From: Clostridiales bacterium | Lineage (GTDB): Bacteria > Bacillota > Clostridia > Christensenellales > Borkfalkiaceae | Length of the DNA stretch: 64,000 bases | Assembly: GCA_022508245.1 (NCBI GenBank) | Contig: JAFLVO010000001.1 | Location: forward strand, 372,001-436,000 | Direction: 5' to 3' | In this document: piece by piece, positions 27,644-35,822 of the stretch | Layout: each line of letters opens with the position of its first letter | Position numbering within the stretch: position 1 is the first letter of the stretch | Notes under the pieces: model-generated | The model's database searches: none | Told to the model about the DNA's origin: nothing | What the model saw: only the letters and a program-made list of their open reading frames with translations | Program-made: the position numbers and the translations under genes

Positions 27644-30055
27644 TTATCTTTGGGTAATATCGAGTTTAAATTTAAGATTGCCCAAAATCTTCTTGACAAA
27701 TCCGTCAACCTTGTCCTCAATAGGTTCATCCTTGGGGGTAAAGGTTATAGTATAAGCCATAGACTTCTTGCCGCTGCCTATCTGCTCACCATGATAAACG
27801 TCGAAAAGCTTGACGTTTGTCACGTATTTGCAAGCCGAATAAATTTCATTTTCAATCTGTGCGCAGGTAATTTCCTTATTGCAGTAAAGCGCCAGATCTC
27901 TCGTCTGTTCGGCAAACTTGGGAAGGGGACGATACTTGAAGGTCTGCGTGTGCGATTTAATTTTCTCATAGTCAAGCTCGGCAATAAATGCCGCCCTTTC
28001 AAGCGCAAGCTCATGGGAAATTTCTGGGGAGATAAGACCGAGATATCCGACTTCCTCTCCGTCGCACAAAACTCTTGCCGTAACGCCCGCGTGCAGGAAA
28101 GGCTTTTCCGCCGCCTCGTACTCGAACTTCACGTTAAATAATTCGGCAACCTTTTCAACCGCACCCTTGAACTCGAAGAAGTCCGATTTGCCCCAACAGC
28201 CGAGCGAAAGCATATTGTGTTCTTTAGGGAAGGTGTCGATCGGCAGTTTGTCCGAGATATAAATTTTAGCAATCTCGTAAAGTCTGCCCTCCATATTGCC
28301 CCTTCTTAAATTTCTGACGATTACGTTCAGCATAGAGGGTGCGAGGGTGGTGCGCATAATGGACAGCTCCTCGCTTATAGGATTTAAAATTTTAATAGCC
28401 TTTCTCTCTTTGGCGTCCGCAGGAATATGCAGCATATCCAAATCCTTGGGCGAATAGAAGGAGTAGGTCGAAATTTCGTACATTCCAATCGACGAAAGCC
28501 CGTCCTTAAGTTTTAATTCCGCCTTCTGTTCGTCGTTGTAGCCGCCGTTGGTAATGGATGCCGAGGGCAGGAAGGTGCCCTTAATATTTTCGTAGCCGTA
28601 GAATCTTATAACCTCCTCGGCAATATCGGGATAGCCGTCAATGTCCTCCCTGAAGCGGGGGATTACAAGCTTCATATTATCGCCGCTCAAACTAACCTTG
28701 AAGTCGAGATTCTCAAGAATTTCCTTCATCTTCTCTGCGGGCACTTCAATGCCGAGCAGAGCGTTGATTTTCGAAACGCTTGCGGTCATCTCCTTTTGTT
28801 TGAGCTTGCTGTACTCGGTGGTGACGTCAAGATGAACATTGGTAACCGTACCGCAATTGAGCTCTTCAATGAGGTGCAGAGCGCGCTTTATTGCAAGCTC
28901 GGTGGTGTACTCGTTTATACCCTTTTCAAAGAGCGCGGAAGAGTCTGAGTGCTGTCCGAGCGAACGCGAAGTCTTTCTTATATTGTCGCGTGCAAATTTA
29001 GCCGACTCGAAGAGAACCTCCGTAGTGTCGTTTTCAATCTCGCTGTTTAAGCCTCCCATAACGCCGGCAAGCGCGCAGGGCTTTTTGGCGTCGCAGATCA
29101 CAAGGTTTTCGGGCGTGAGAGTAAACTCGTTTTCATCCAAAGTTACAATCTTTTCTCCGTCCGTCGCCCTGCGTACTATAATTTCCCGCCCTTCAAGCGT
29201 CCTTAAATCGAACGCGTGCATGGGTTGACCGAGCTCAAGCAGAATAAAATTAGTAATATCGACTACGTTGCTAATCGAGCGCAGTCCGCAGAGTGCGAGC
29301 CTCTTTTTAAGCCAGGTGGGGGAGGGAGCAATCTTAACGTCCTTGACGTAGTGTCCGATATATCTCGGACAGAGCTCGGGCGCAAGGTCTGTAATTTTAA
29401 TTTTTTCGTAGTTTCCCTTAACTTCGGTATACGAAGTATCGGGAGCCTTAATTTTCTTGCCGAGCACGGCGGCAACCTCTCTTGCAATGCCGTAAACGCT
29501 CTGGCAGTCGGGACGGTTGGCGGTAACGCCAATATCGAAAATATAGTCGTCAAGTCCCAGAATAGGTTTAACGTCCTCGCCGTTTTTACAATCGTTCGGC
29601 AGAAGTAAAAGTCCGAAGTAGTCGCCGCCTTCAAACATATCGCCGTTGACGCCGAGCTCAACGCCCGAGCAGAGCATACCCTCGGACTCGATTCCGCGGA
29701 GCTTGCCTTTTTTGATAGTCATAACGCCTTCAACCGTCACGTGGTCCTTGGCGGTTGCATAGACGGTTGCGCCTGCGAGCGCGCAGGGGGCTTTGATTCC
29801 CTTTTTAACGTTGTCTGCGCCGCAGCAAATCTGGAACACGCCTTTATCCCCGCAGTCCACCTTGCATACCGAGAGGTGTGTGCCCTCAACGGGTTCGCAT
29901 TCTATAACTTCGCCGACAACGACTCCCGAAATATCTTTACCTATTTCAACAAGCTCTTCAACCTCGAACCCGCAGGAAAAGAGCTTTTCCGTGAGCTTCT
30001 CGGCGGAAATATCAATATCTACATAATCTTTAAGCCAACTGAAAGGAACTTTCAT
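27644..30055 (-). CDS. pheT: Phenylalanyl-tRNA synthetase beta subunit
   Basis: PheT forms the alpha2-beta2 enzyme with PheS and carries tRNA-binding and editing functions. The 803-residue length is typical. The order is: N-terminal fold (VPFSWLKDYVD), tRNA-binding OB fold (~40-150, GVVVGEVIECEPV), B3/B4 editing region (~210-370), B5 domain (~400-475), catalytic-like core, and the C-terminal FDX-ACB anticodon domain (~710-803, FAEQTRDLALYCNKE). It lies 14 bp after pheS under T-box control. Confidence 0.97.
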   Translation of the reverse strand: MKVPFSWLKDYVDIDISAEKLTEKLFSCGFEVEELVEIGKDISGVVVGEVIECEPVEGTHLSVCKVDCGDKGVFQICCGADNVKKGIKAPCALAGATVYATAKDHVTVEGVMTIKKGKLRGIESEGMLCSGVELGVNGDMFEGGDYFGLLLLPNDCKNGEDVKPILGLDDYIFDIGVTANRPDCQSVYGIAREVAAVLGKKIKAPDTSYTEVKGNYEKIKITDLAPELCPRYIGHYVKDVKIAPSPTWLKKRLALCGLRSISNVVDITNFILLELGQPMHAFDLRTLEGREIIVRRATDGEKIVTLDENEFTLTPENLVICDAKKPCALAGVMGGLNSEIENDTTEVLFESAKFARDNIRKTSRSLGQHSDSSALFEKGINEYTTELAIKRALHLIEELNCGTVTNVHLDVTTEYSKLKQKEMTASVSKINALLGIEVPAEKMKEILENLDFKVSLSGDNMKLVIPRFREDIDGYPDIAEEVIRFYGYENIKGTFLPSASITNGGYNDEQKAELKLKDGLSSIGMYEISTYSFYSPKDLDMLHIPADAKERKAIKILNPISEELSIMRTTLAPSMLNVIVRNLRRGNMEGRLYEIAKIYISDKLPIDTFPKEHNMLSLGCWGKSDFFEFKGAVEKVAELFNVKFEYEAAEKPFLHAGVTARVLCDGEEVGYLGLISPEISHELALERAAFIAELDYEKIKSHTQTFKYRPLPKFAEQTRDLALYCNKEITCAQIENEIYSACKYVTNVKLFDVYHGEQIGSGKKSMAYTITFTPKDEPIEDKVDGFVKKILGNLKFKLDITQR

Positions 30056-30069
30056 TTTCTATCTCCTTT

Positions 30070-31095
30070 TTACTTGAACTGTCTTAAAAAGCGAACGTCG
30101 CCTTCGAACAGTAGTTTCATATTGTTTATGCCGTATTTAAGCATTGCAATTCTCTCAATGCCCATACCGAACGCAAAGCCCGTGTAGACGTCGGGGTCTA
30201 TGCCGCAGCCTTCGAGCACACGTCTGTTTACCATACCTGCGCCGAGAACCTCTATCCAACCCGTGCCCTTGCACAGTCTGCAGCCCTTGCCGCCGCACTC
30301 GAAACAGCTTACGTCAACCTCGACCGAGGGCTCTGTAAAGGGGAAGTAAGAGGGGCGGAGGCGGGTTTTAACGTCCTCGCCAAAAATTTTTCTTGCAAAC
30401 TCGTCAAGCATACCCTTCAAGTCGCAGAGGGTAATGCCCTTGTCCACGACAAGCCCTTCCATCTGCGAGAACATAGGCGAGTGGGTCGCGTCGTCGTCGC
30501 TTCTGTACACTTTTCCGGGCGACAGAATTTTAATGGGCGGCTTTTTGTTTTCCATAACCCTTATCTGCCCCGCCGAGGTCTGCGTGCGCAGAAGTAGGGA
30601 GTCGGAGAGGTAGAAGGTGTCCTGAGTATCCCTTGCGGGGTGGTCTGCGGGGGTATTTAATGCCGTGAAATTGTAGTAATCGTTCTCGATTTCGGGTCCC
30701 TCGAAAACCTCAAACCCCATACCCGAGAAGACGGAAACAAGCTCGTCCTTTATAAGCGTGTTGGGGTGGTGCGAACCGCTCGGGAAGGCTTTTGCGGGCA
30801 TAGTAACGTCTACTCTCTCTGCCGCAATCTTTTTCTTCAATTCCTTCTCACGGATTTTTTGTTCGAGCGCAGTAAATTTCTGCTCTGTCCATTCTCGCAG
30901 AGAGTTTAAAAGCTTGCCTAAAGTAGGGCGCTCCTCAGGGGGAACGTCCTTCATATTTTTCATAAGCGAGGAAATTGCACCCGTTTTCCCGAGGAACTTC
31001 ATCTTAATGTCGTAAAGCGATTTACTCGATTCGACATCTTTGACCGCCTCGTCAACCTGACTTTCGATTTCCTTAATGTTTTTTTGTACGTCCAT
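30070..31095 (-). CDS. pheS: Phenylalanyl-tRNA synthetase alpha subunit
   Basis: PheS is the catalytic subunit that charges tRNA-Phe. The 341-residue protein has an N-terminal coiled coil (~1-85), class II motif 2 around [17 protein letters not shown] and motif 3 in [13 protein letters not shown] near the C-terminus. The Phe-binding region includes [17 protein letters not shown]. An AGGAG site precedes the ATG, and the gene is first in the pheST operon behind a T-box leader. Confidence 0.97.
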   Translation of the reverse strand: MDVQKNIKEIESQVDEAVKDVESSKSLYDIKMKFLGKTGAISSLMKNMKDVPPEERPTLGKLLNSLREWTEQKFTALEQKIREKELKKKIAAERVDVTMPAKAFPSGSHHPNTLIKDELVSVFSGMGFEVFEGPEIENDYYNFTALNTPADHPARDTQDTFYLSDSLLLRTQTSAGQIRVMENKKPPIKILSPGKVYRSDDDATHSPMFSQMEGLVVDKGITLCDLKGMLDEFARKIFGEDVKTRLRPSYFPFTEPSVEVDVSCFECGGKGCRLCKGTGWIEVLGAGMVNRRVLEGCGIDPDVYTGFAFGMGIERIAMLKYGINNMKLLFEGDVRFLRQFK

Positions 31096-31107
31096 AAAAA
31101 TCTCCTG

Positions 31108-31356
31108 AATAAAAATAAAAACCGCCCCTAATTTCAGGGCGGATTTACCGCGTTACCACCTGATTTCACGGCAAAATGCCGCCTCAATCGACCCTTTAAC
31201 GCAGGGATACGGAGCGCACTACTCGAAACCTTTCGCACGCTCGGCTCGCGAGTGAATACCGCTTTCATCCGATGGGAAACCTTTCAGCCGTGTGCGGATT
31301 CCCCTCTCTGGAAAGGATTTATAAAGCGTCTGTCTCGGTCATAGCCTTTAAAGTTA
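31108..31356 (-). promoter_or_regulatory. T-box leader of pheST
   Basis: The minus-strand leader contains the conserved T-box sequence GGTGGTAACGCGG (31160-31148) followed by a terminator hairpin (stem CCGCCC, 31142-31122) with a T-rich tail. Upstream lies a long Stem I region with an AGAGAGGGGA-type bulge. The codon TTC at 31256-31254, followed by A, is well placed as the specifier for tRNA-Phe. Uncharged tRNA-Phe would stabilise the antiterminator and switch pheST on. Confidence 0.9.
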
Positions 31357-31361
31357 ATAAA

Positions 31362-31390
31362 ATTATAAATAATTAAAAAACTATTGTCAA
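31362..31390 (-). promoter_or_regulatory. Promoter of pheST
   Basis: On the minus strand TTGACA (31390-31385) and TATAAT (31367-31362) are both perfect and are 17 bp apart, just upstream of the T-box leader. Confidence 0.88.
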
Positions 31391-31465
31391 ACGATTTTTC
31401 TATCTGTTTAATAAATTGAAACACAACAACATTCTAATATTTTTAAACAAAAATAGAACAAATAA

Positions 31466-31494
31466 TTTACTTAAAATTTAATTTAATGTATAAT
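31466..31494 (+). promoter_or_regulatory. Promoter giving a leaderless CPBP mRNA
   Basis: TTTACT (31466-31471) and TATAAT (31489-31494) are 17 bp apart, and the ATG at 31503 is only 8 nt beyond the -10 box. Transcription would start at about the A of the ATG. There is no Shine-Dalgarno sequence between them. Confidence 0.7.
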
Positions 31495-31502
31495 CAAAAT
31501 AT

Positions 31503-32450
31503 ATGGAAGAAAAATACTCCCCATTAAAAACCGTGAATACGGGGCTTTTGCCCTCGTCGGGCGGGCTTGCATTAAGTCTTACGACGATAATAAATCTCTT
31601 TGTCACGTTAATACTTTTTTTAATAATTCAAGCCTTGTCCTTAAAGCCGGGTAGCGATAGCTATATCTATCTTTCCTATATTGCGCCCCAGCTAGCAATT
31701 GCAGCAGGCGTATTTGCGTCGATTAAGGTCAGAAAACTGCCCTTTATGGATACATTCCCCGTAAAGTGCAGCCCTAAATATTATCTCATAGGCGTAATGC
31801 TCATATTCGGGCTTTTGTTCTCGCTGGGTAAGATTTCCCAACCCATCTCGGAATTTTTCAAGCTTATCGGCTACAACCAAAGAAGTGCAAAGGATATACT
31901 TCCCAACCTATCGGGCGGGCTCGTTGTTCCCGCGCTTATAGTAATTGGGGTGCTTCCCGCCGTATTCGAAGAGAGTCTATTCCGCGGTGTAATACTCCGT
32001 AGCTGTGAAATGGGGTGCGGAACGCTCTTTACGGTGCTCCTCGTCGGAATGAGTTTTTCTTTGTATCACACCTCTCCCGAACAGACGGTATATCAATTCT
32101 TTGCGGGTTGCGTGTTTGCGTTTATCGCGGTGCGCTCGGGCTCGATACTGCCTTCCGTCGTAATGCACTTTATCAACAATGCGTTAATTGTAATTTTCGG
32201 TGCGTGCGGACTACTCGACGCGGCGGGCAACTTAATTATTCCGTTTGCCCTCGATTTGTCGCTTGCAATAGCAGGAGGGATATGTCTTATCGGCGGGCTT
32301 GTCTGGCTTATTCTCGATAAAAAATCCGTACCCTACAAAAGGGCGGAGGCGGGCACGGTTAAATCTTTCTTTATAACCGCCTCGCTCGGGCTTGCAATAC
32401 TTGTAATTCTTTGGATATCTTCACTTGTAACGGGGTTCTTTCCGCAATGA
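31503..32450 (+). CDS. CPBP-family intramembrane metalloprotease
   Basis: The 315-residue membrane protein has about eight hydrophobic helices and the CPBP (CAAX/Abi) motifs: E156-E157 followed by R161 (EESLFRG), the FxxYH-type motif around SLYHTSPEQ, and HFINN. Members cleave prenylated proteins or handle bacteriocin precursors and other membrane substrates; the substrate here cannot be told. The mRNA is probably leaderless. The stop overlaps rlmH by 4 bp (ATGA). Confidence 0.87.
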   Translation: MEEKYSPLKTVNTGLLPSSGGLALSLTTIINLFVTLILFLIIQALSLKPGSDSYIYLSYIAPQLAIAAGVFASIKVRKLPFMDTFPVKCSPKYYLIGVMLIFGLLFSLGKISQPISEFFKLIGYNQRSAKDILPNLSGGLVVPALIVIGVLPAVFEESLFRGVILRSCEMGCGTLFTVLLVGMSFSLYHTSPEQTVYQFFAGCVFAFIAVRSGSILPSVVMHFINNALIVIFGACGLLDAAGNLIIPFALDLSLAIAGGICLIGGLVWLILDKKSVPYKRAEAGTVKSFFITASLGLAILVILWISSLVTGFFPQ

Positions 32451-32884
32451 TTAAGATAAATATAGTCTGCGTCGGCAAAATCAAAGAGGAATTCTACCGC
32501 TCGGCGGTGGCGGAATACACAAAACGGCTCTCCCGATTTTGCAAGGTGGAAATAAAGGAAATTGCCGAGGGCAAGAATCTTGAAGAGGAGGCGGAGAGCA
32601 TACTGCGCGCAATTAAAGGTTTTTGCTTTGCACTGTGTATAGAGGGCAAAAAGCTTTCAAGCGAAGCCCTTGCCAAAGAGATTAAAACGCTGTGCGACAG
32701 GGGCGAAGAAATTACCTTTGTAATAGGCTCGTCCTGCGGGCTTTCAAATGCCGTAAAAGAGCGGGCGGATTTTAAGCTTTCTTTTTCGGATATGACCTTC
32801 CCGCACCAGCTAATGCGGGTAATTTTATGCGAGCAAATATACCGTGCGTTTATGATAAATTCAGGCTCGGAATATCACAAGTAA
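32447..32884 (+). CDS. rlmH: 23S rRNA (pseudouridine1915-N3)-methyltransferase
   Basis: RlmH methylates pseudouridine 1915 of 23S rRNA. The 145-residue product matches the family length. It has the start KINIVCVGKIKE, the SAM-binding FVIGSSCGLS knot region, and the end QIYRAFMINSGSEYHK. The start at 32447 is preferred over one 36 bp upstream because it overlaps the CPBP stop in the coupled ATGA form and gives the normal N-terminus. Confidence 0.95.
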   Translation: MIKINIVCVGKIKEEFYRSAVAEYTKRLSRFCKVEIKEIAEGKNLEEEAESILRAIKGFCFALCIEGKKLSSEALAKEIKTLCDRGEEITFVIGSSCGLSNAVKERADFKLSFSDMTFPHQLMRVILCEQIYRAFMINSGSEYHK

Positions 32885-32920
32885 TACTACAACATCAACT
32901 TTTCGGCATATTCTATAAAT

Positions 32921-33652
32921 GTGATATATGACGAAGTAAAAGAGTTTTACCAAAGCTTTTCGGGCAAGAAATGCATAATAGGCTATTCCTGTCAGGGCAG
33001 GGAAATTTTCGCCTTCCACATAGGCGACGAGTTCGGCAGGCAGTTTATAGCCGTTTACGCGGTGCACGCCCGGGAGTGGATAACGGCAAAGCTCGCAATA
33101 AAACACATAAAAAAGGGAATAAAAAGGGGAGGAGGCTGGATAATTCCCCTCTTAAATCCCGACGGCGCTGTAATTTCGCAGACTTCAATGCCCCTTTGGA
33201 AGGCAAACGCCCGCGGTGTGGATTTAAACTGTAACTTTGATGCCGAGTGGGGCAGCGGCAGGCTGAATACCACTGTCAGAGGTAGCGAAAACTGCATAGG
33301 CGACCACCCTTTTTCGGAGTGTGAAAGTGCGGCGCTCAAAGATTTTACATATAAAATCCGACCTTTTGTGACGTTGAGCTTTCACACCAAGGGCGAGGAA
33401 ATCTATTGGGAGTTTTGCGGTAAAGGGGACGAAAGAGGCGCAAAGCTGCTTGAGGATGTTACGGGCTACAAAGCTAAAAAAATATACGGTTCCGCGGGCG
33501 GCTATAAGGATTGGTGCATACAAAAGTTGAAAATCCCCGCTTACACCGTGGAGTGCGGCTCGGATGGGCTCAAGCACCCCATAAAAAGGCTGAAAAAATT
33601 GAAAAGGTGCTATAAAGCGCTCAAAAAATTTACGGATAAATATGGATATTAA
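32921..33652 (+). CDS. M14-family zinc carboxypeptidase
   Basis: The 243-residue protein shows the M14 fold: zinc ligands H49 and E52 (HAREW), the substrate Arg/Asn block GVDLNCNFD, the third ligand H155 (LSFHTKG) and catalytic E211 (VECGSDG). Related enzymes in spore formers trim peptidoglycan stem peptides. There is no signal peptide, so a cytoplasmic peptide or murein-recycling role is possible. It begins at a GTG without a clear ribosome-binding site, so the exact start is uncertain. It overlaps tadA by 11 bp. Confidence 0.85.
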   Translation: MIYDEVKEFYQSFSGKKCIIGYSCQGREIFAFHIGDEFGRQFIAVYAVHAREWITAKLAIKHIKKGIKRGGGWIIPLLNPDGAVISQTSMPLWKANARGVDLNCNFDAEWGSGRLNTTVRGSENCIGDHPFSECESAALKDFTYKIRPFVTLSFHTKGEEIYWEFCGKGDERGAKLLEDVTGYKAKKIYGSAGGYKDWCIQKLKIPAYTVECGSDGLKHPIKRLKKLKRCYKALKKFTDKYGY

Positions 33653-34103
33653 ATTTATGAAAGCCGCCCTTAAATGCGCGGAAAAGGCGCTTGAAGAGGG
33701 CGAAGTTCCCATAGGTGCGGTGGTGGTGTGCGAAGGCAAAATAATAGGCCGCGGGCACAACCGCAGAACTAAAAAGCAGATGGCTACGGCGCACGCCGAA
33801 ATCGAAGCCATAGATAAAGCCTGTAAAAAGCAAAAGAGTTGGCGCATACCCGAATGCGAAATTTATATAACCTTGGAGCCCTGTCCAATGTGCATGGGAG
33901 CAATACTCAATTCCCGCATAAAAAAGGTATATTTCGGCGCGTATGAGGCAAAGGGCAGGTCAATGACGAACGAGCTTGCCTCGGCAAATCTGTTAAATCA
34001 CACGGTCGAAGTCGAGGGCGGAGTTATGGAAGAGGAGTGCAAGACAATTCTTTCAACTTTTTTTGCAGATATGCGCAAAAAATGTAAAAATTCGCAGCAA
34101 TAA
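33642..34103 (+). CDS. tadA: tRNA-specific adenosine deaminase
   Basis: TadA converts adenosine 34 to inosine in the wobble position of tRNA-Arg. The 153-residue product has the zinc site H51-A-E53 with catalytic Glu53, plus C81-PM-C84 (PCPMC). The following GAxxNSRIKKVYFGAYE is characteristic of TadA rather than of other cytidine deaminases. It overlaps the M14 peptidase gene by 11 bp. Confidence 0.95.
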   Translation: MDIKFMKAALKCAEKALEEGEVPIGAVVVCEGKIIGRGHNRRTKKQMATAHAEIEAIDKACKKQKSWRIPECEIYITLEPCPMCMGAILNSRIKKVYFGAYEAKGRSMTNELASANLLNHTVEVEGGVMEEECKTILSTFFADMRKKCKNSQQ

Positions 34104-34132
34104 TATTTGTTTAAAAGACAAACTCCATAAAC

Positions 34133-34161
34133 TTGACTTTATAATTAAATAATTATAAAAT
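34133..34161 (+). promoter_or_regulatory. Promoter of prs
   Basis: TTGACT (34133-34138) and TAAAAT (34156-34161) are 17 bp apart, 32 bp upstream of the prs start. Confidence 0.65.
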
Positions 34162-34193
34162 AAACGGGTAATACTCAGTTTTGAGGGGAGCAA

Positions 34194-35141
34194 ATGATAA
34201 ATCACGGAAACGAAATAAAGATTTTTTCTGGCAATTCCAACAGACCTCTTGCAGAGGCAATTGCAAGCAAGCTGAATACGACCTTGGGCGCGATGGAATT
34301 AACGCATTTTTCCGACGGCGAAATATGTGTGCGTTTTGAAGAGCCTATCCGCGGTATGGACGTTTTCCTTATACAGTCTACGAGTAATCCCGTAAACACC
34401 AATCTTATGGAACTGCTTATAATGATTGACGCGGCAAGAAGAGCAAGCGCAGGAAGAATTACCGCCGTAATTCCCTATTTCGGCTATGCCCGTCAGGACA
34501 GAAAGGCGCGCTCCCGTGAGCCCATAACTTCAAAGCTCGTCGCAAACCTCATAACAAGCGCCGGCGCAGACAGAGTTCTGACAATGGATTTGCACTGTAT
34601 GCAAATTCAAGGCTTTTTCGATATACCCCTCGATAATCTGGTGGGCGGACCCACGCTATACAATCATTTCAAACCCAAGGTGAGCGACAATTTCGTTGTC
34701 GTCTCCCCTGATATAGGCTCCGTATCCCGCGCAAGAAAGGTTGCGGCAAAAATGGACGCCCAAATGGCTATAATAGACAAGCGTCGTCCCAAGGCAAACG
34801 TTATGGAAGTTATGAACATAATAGGCGACGTGGAGGGTAAGGACTGTCTTTTGGTAGACGACATGATAGACACCGCCGGCACAATAGTTCAAGGCGCAAA
34901 AGCTTTGAAGGATGCGGGTGCAAAGGAAATTTACGCTTGCTGTACTCACGGCGTTTTGTCGGGTCCCGCGATTGAAAGACTTGCCGACTCGCCCATAACC
35001 GAGCTTGCAATACTCGATACAATCAATATTCCAAAGGAAAAGATGCTTCCTAAATTCAAAATACTAACCACGGCTCCGATATTTGCCGCCGCAATCGAAA
35101 ACGTTTACCTCGACAAATCGATGTCGAAAATATACGACTAA
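34194..35141 (+). CDS. prs: Ribose-phosphate pyrophosphokinase
   Basis: It makes PRPP from ribose-5-phosphate and ATP for nucleotide, His and Trp synthesis. The 315-residue length is standard. It has the FSGNSNRPLAEAIA start, the YFGYARQDRKARSREPI catalytic region, MDLHCMQIQGFF, and the PRPP-binding loop DCLLVDDMIDTAGTI. GGGGAG precedes the ATG. prs, pth, mfd and a PrsA-like gene follow one another as in other clostridia. Confidence 0.97.
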   Translation: MINHGNEIKIFSGNSNRPLAEAIASKLNTTLGAMELTHFSDGEICVRFEEPIRGMDVFLIQSTSNPVNTNLMELLIMIDAARRASAGRITAVIPYFGYARQDRKARSREPITSKLVANLITSAGADRVLTMDLHCMQIQGFFDIPLDNLVGGPTLYNHFKPKVSDNFVVVSPDIGSVSRARKVAAKMDAQMAIIDKRRPKANVMEVMNIIGDVEGKDCLLVDDMIDTAGTIVQGAKALKDAGAKEIYACCTHGVLSGPAIERLADSPITELAILDTINIPKEKMLPKFKILTTAPIFAAAIENVYLDKSMSKIYD

Positions 35142-35153
35142 CAATTATGAAGT

Positions 35154-35183
35154 CAAGCCGCACAACCTGCGGCTTGTAAAGTT
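35154..35183 (+). terminator. Weak terminator between prs and pth
   Basis: A 9-bp stem (CAAGCCGCA with its complement) is followed by TAAAGTTTT. The U-tract is poor, so readthrough into pth is likely. Confidence 0.5.
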
Positions 35184-35195
35184 TTAGAGGATAAT

Positions 35196-35759
35196 ATGTA
35201 TATAATCGTAGGTCTTGGCAACCCCGAAGAAAAGTATTTAAAGACTTTCCACAATATGGGCTATATAGCGGTGGGGGACGTTGCCGCTAAACTCAACGTA
35301 AAATTCAAGAAAAAGGAGTGCGAAGCGTACGTTGCCGAAGCCAATATAAATGGCGAAAAGGTAATACTTGCCCGCCCCGTAACCTATATGAATGCAAGCG
35401 GAAGGGCGGTTAAGCAGCTGCTTGCAAAGTACAAGACGGACGCAAGTCACCTTGTTGTACTTTACGATGATTACGATATACCCAAAGGCAGCGTAAGAAT
35501 ACGTCCCTCGGGCAGTGCGGGCACGCACAACGGTATGCGCTCTGTGATAGCCGAAATCGGCACCTCCGACTTTGCAAGAATACGCATAGGCATACATGAT
35601 AGCGAAGTAAATATTCCCATTATAAATTACGTTCTTTCCGAAGTGAAAAAGGAAGACTACGAACTCTTTATTTCCACCTGTCAAAGAGCGGCGGAGGCGG
35701 CAATCGCCCTCGCCGAAGGGCAGAGCGTAGAGAACGTAATGACCAAATATAACGGCTAG
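35196..35759 (+). CDS. pth: Peptidyl-tRNA hydrolase
   Basis: It recycles peptidyl-tRNA dropped by ribosomes. The 187-residue protein has GLGNPEEKYLKTFHN with catalytic H19, N9, the YDDYDIPKG motif with its Asp, and GSAGTHNGM. AGAGG precedes the ATG. Its stop codon forms the base of a long hairpin that ends at the mfd start. Confidence 0.96.
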   Translation: MYIIVGLGNPEEKYLKTFHNMGYIAVGDVAAKLNVKFKKKECEAYVAEANINGEKVILARPVTYMNASGRAVKQLLAKYKTDASHLVVLYDDYDIPKGSVRIRPSGSAGTHNGMRSVIAEIGTSDFARIRIGIHDSEVNIPIINYVLSEVKKEDYELFISTCQRAAEAAIALAEGQSVENVMTKYNG

Positions 35760-35822
35760 CCACACGAGAGTGGAACAGCACATGGTTTTGTGGACTTATG
35801 TTGTTTCATTCTCGTGTGGCTA
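35757..35822 (+). other. Long RNA hairpin joining the pth stop to the mfd start
   Basis: The arm starting TAGCCACACGAGA at the pth stop codon (35757) pairs with TCTCGTGTGGCTA ending at 35822, the first base of the mfd ATG. The pairing goes on inward for about twelve more pairs using three G-U wobbles, so the stem is about 25 bp in RNA but imperfect in DNA. Wobble pairs suggest an RNA-level function. It may place the terminating ribosome next to the mfd start or serve as an RNase III site. No T-run follows, so it is not a terminator. Confidence 0.7.

Noticed and set aside
29216-29608. Open frames antisense to pheT
   Set aside because: They lie opposite conserved PheT domains and reflect codon bias of the true gene.
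35798-35821. Upstream ATG for mfd
   Set aside because: It lies within the loop side of the hairpin and adds eight residues not seen in the family; 35822 fits better, although usage is not excluded.
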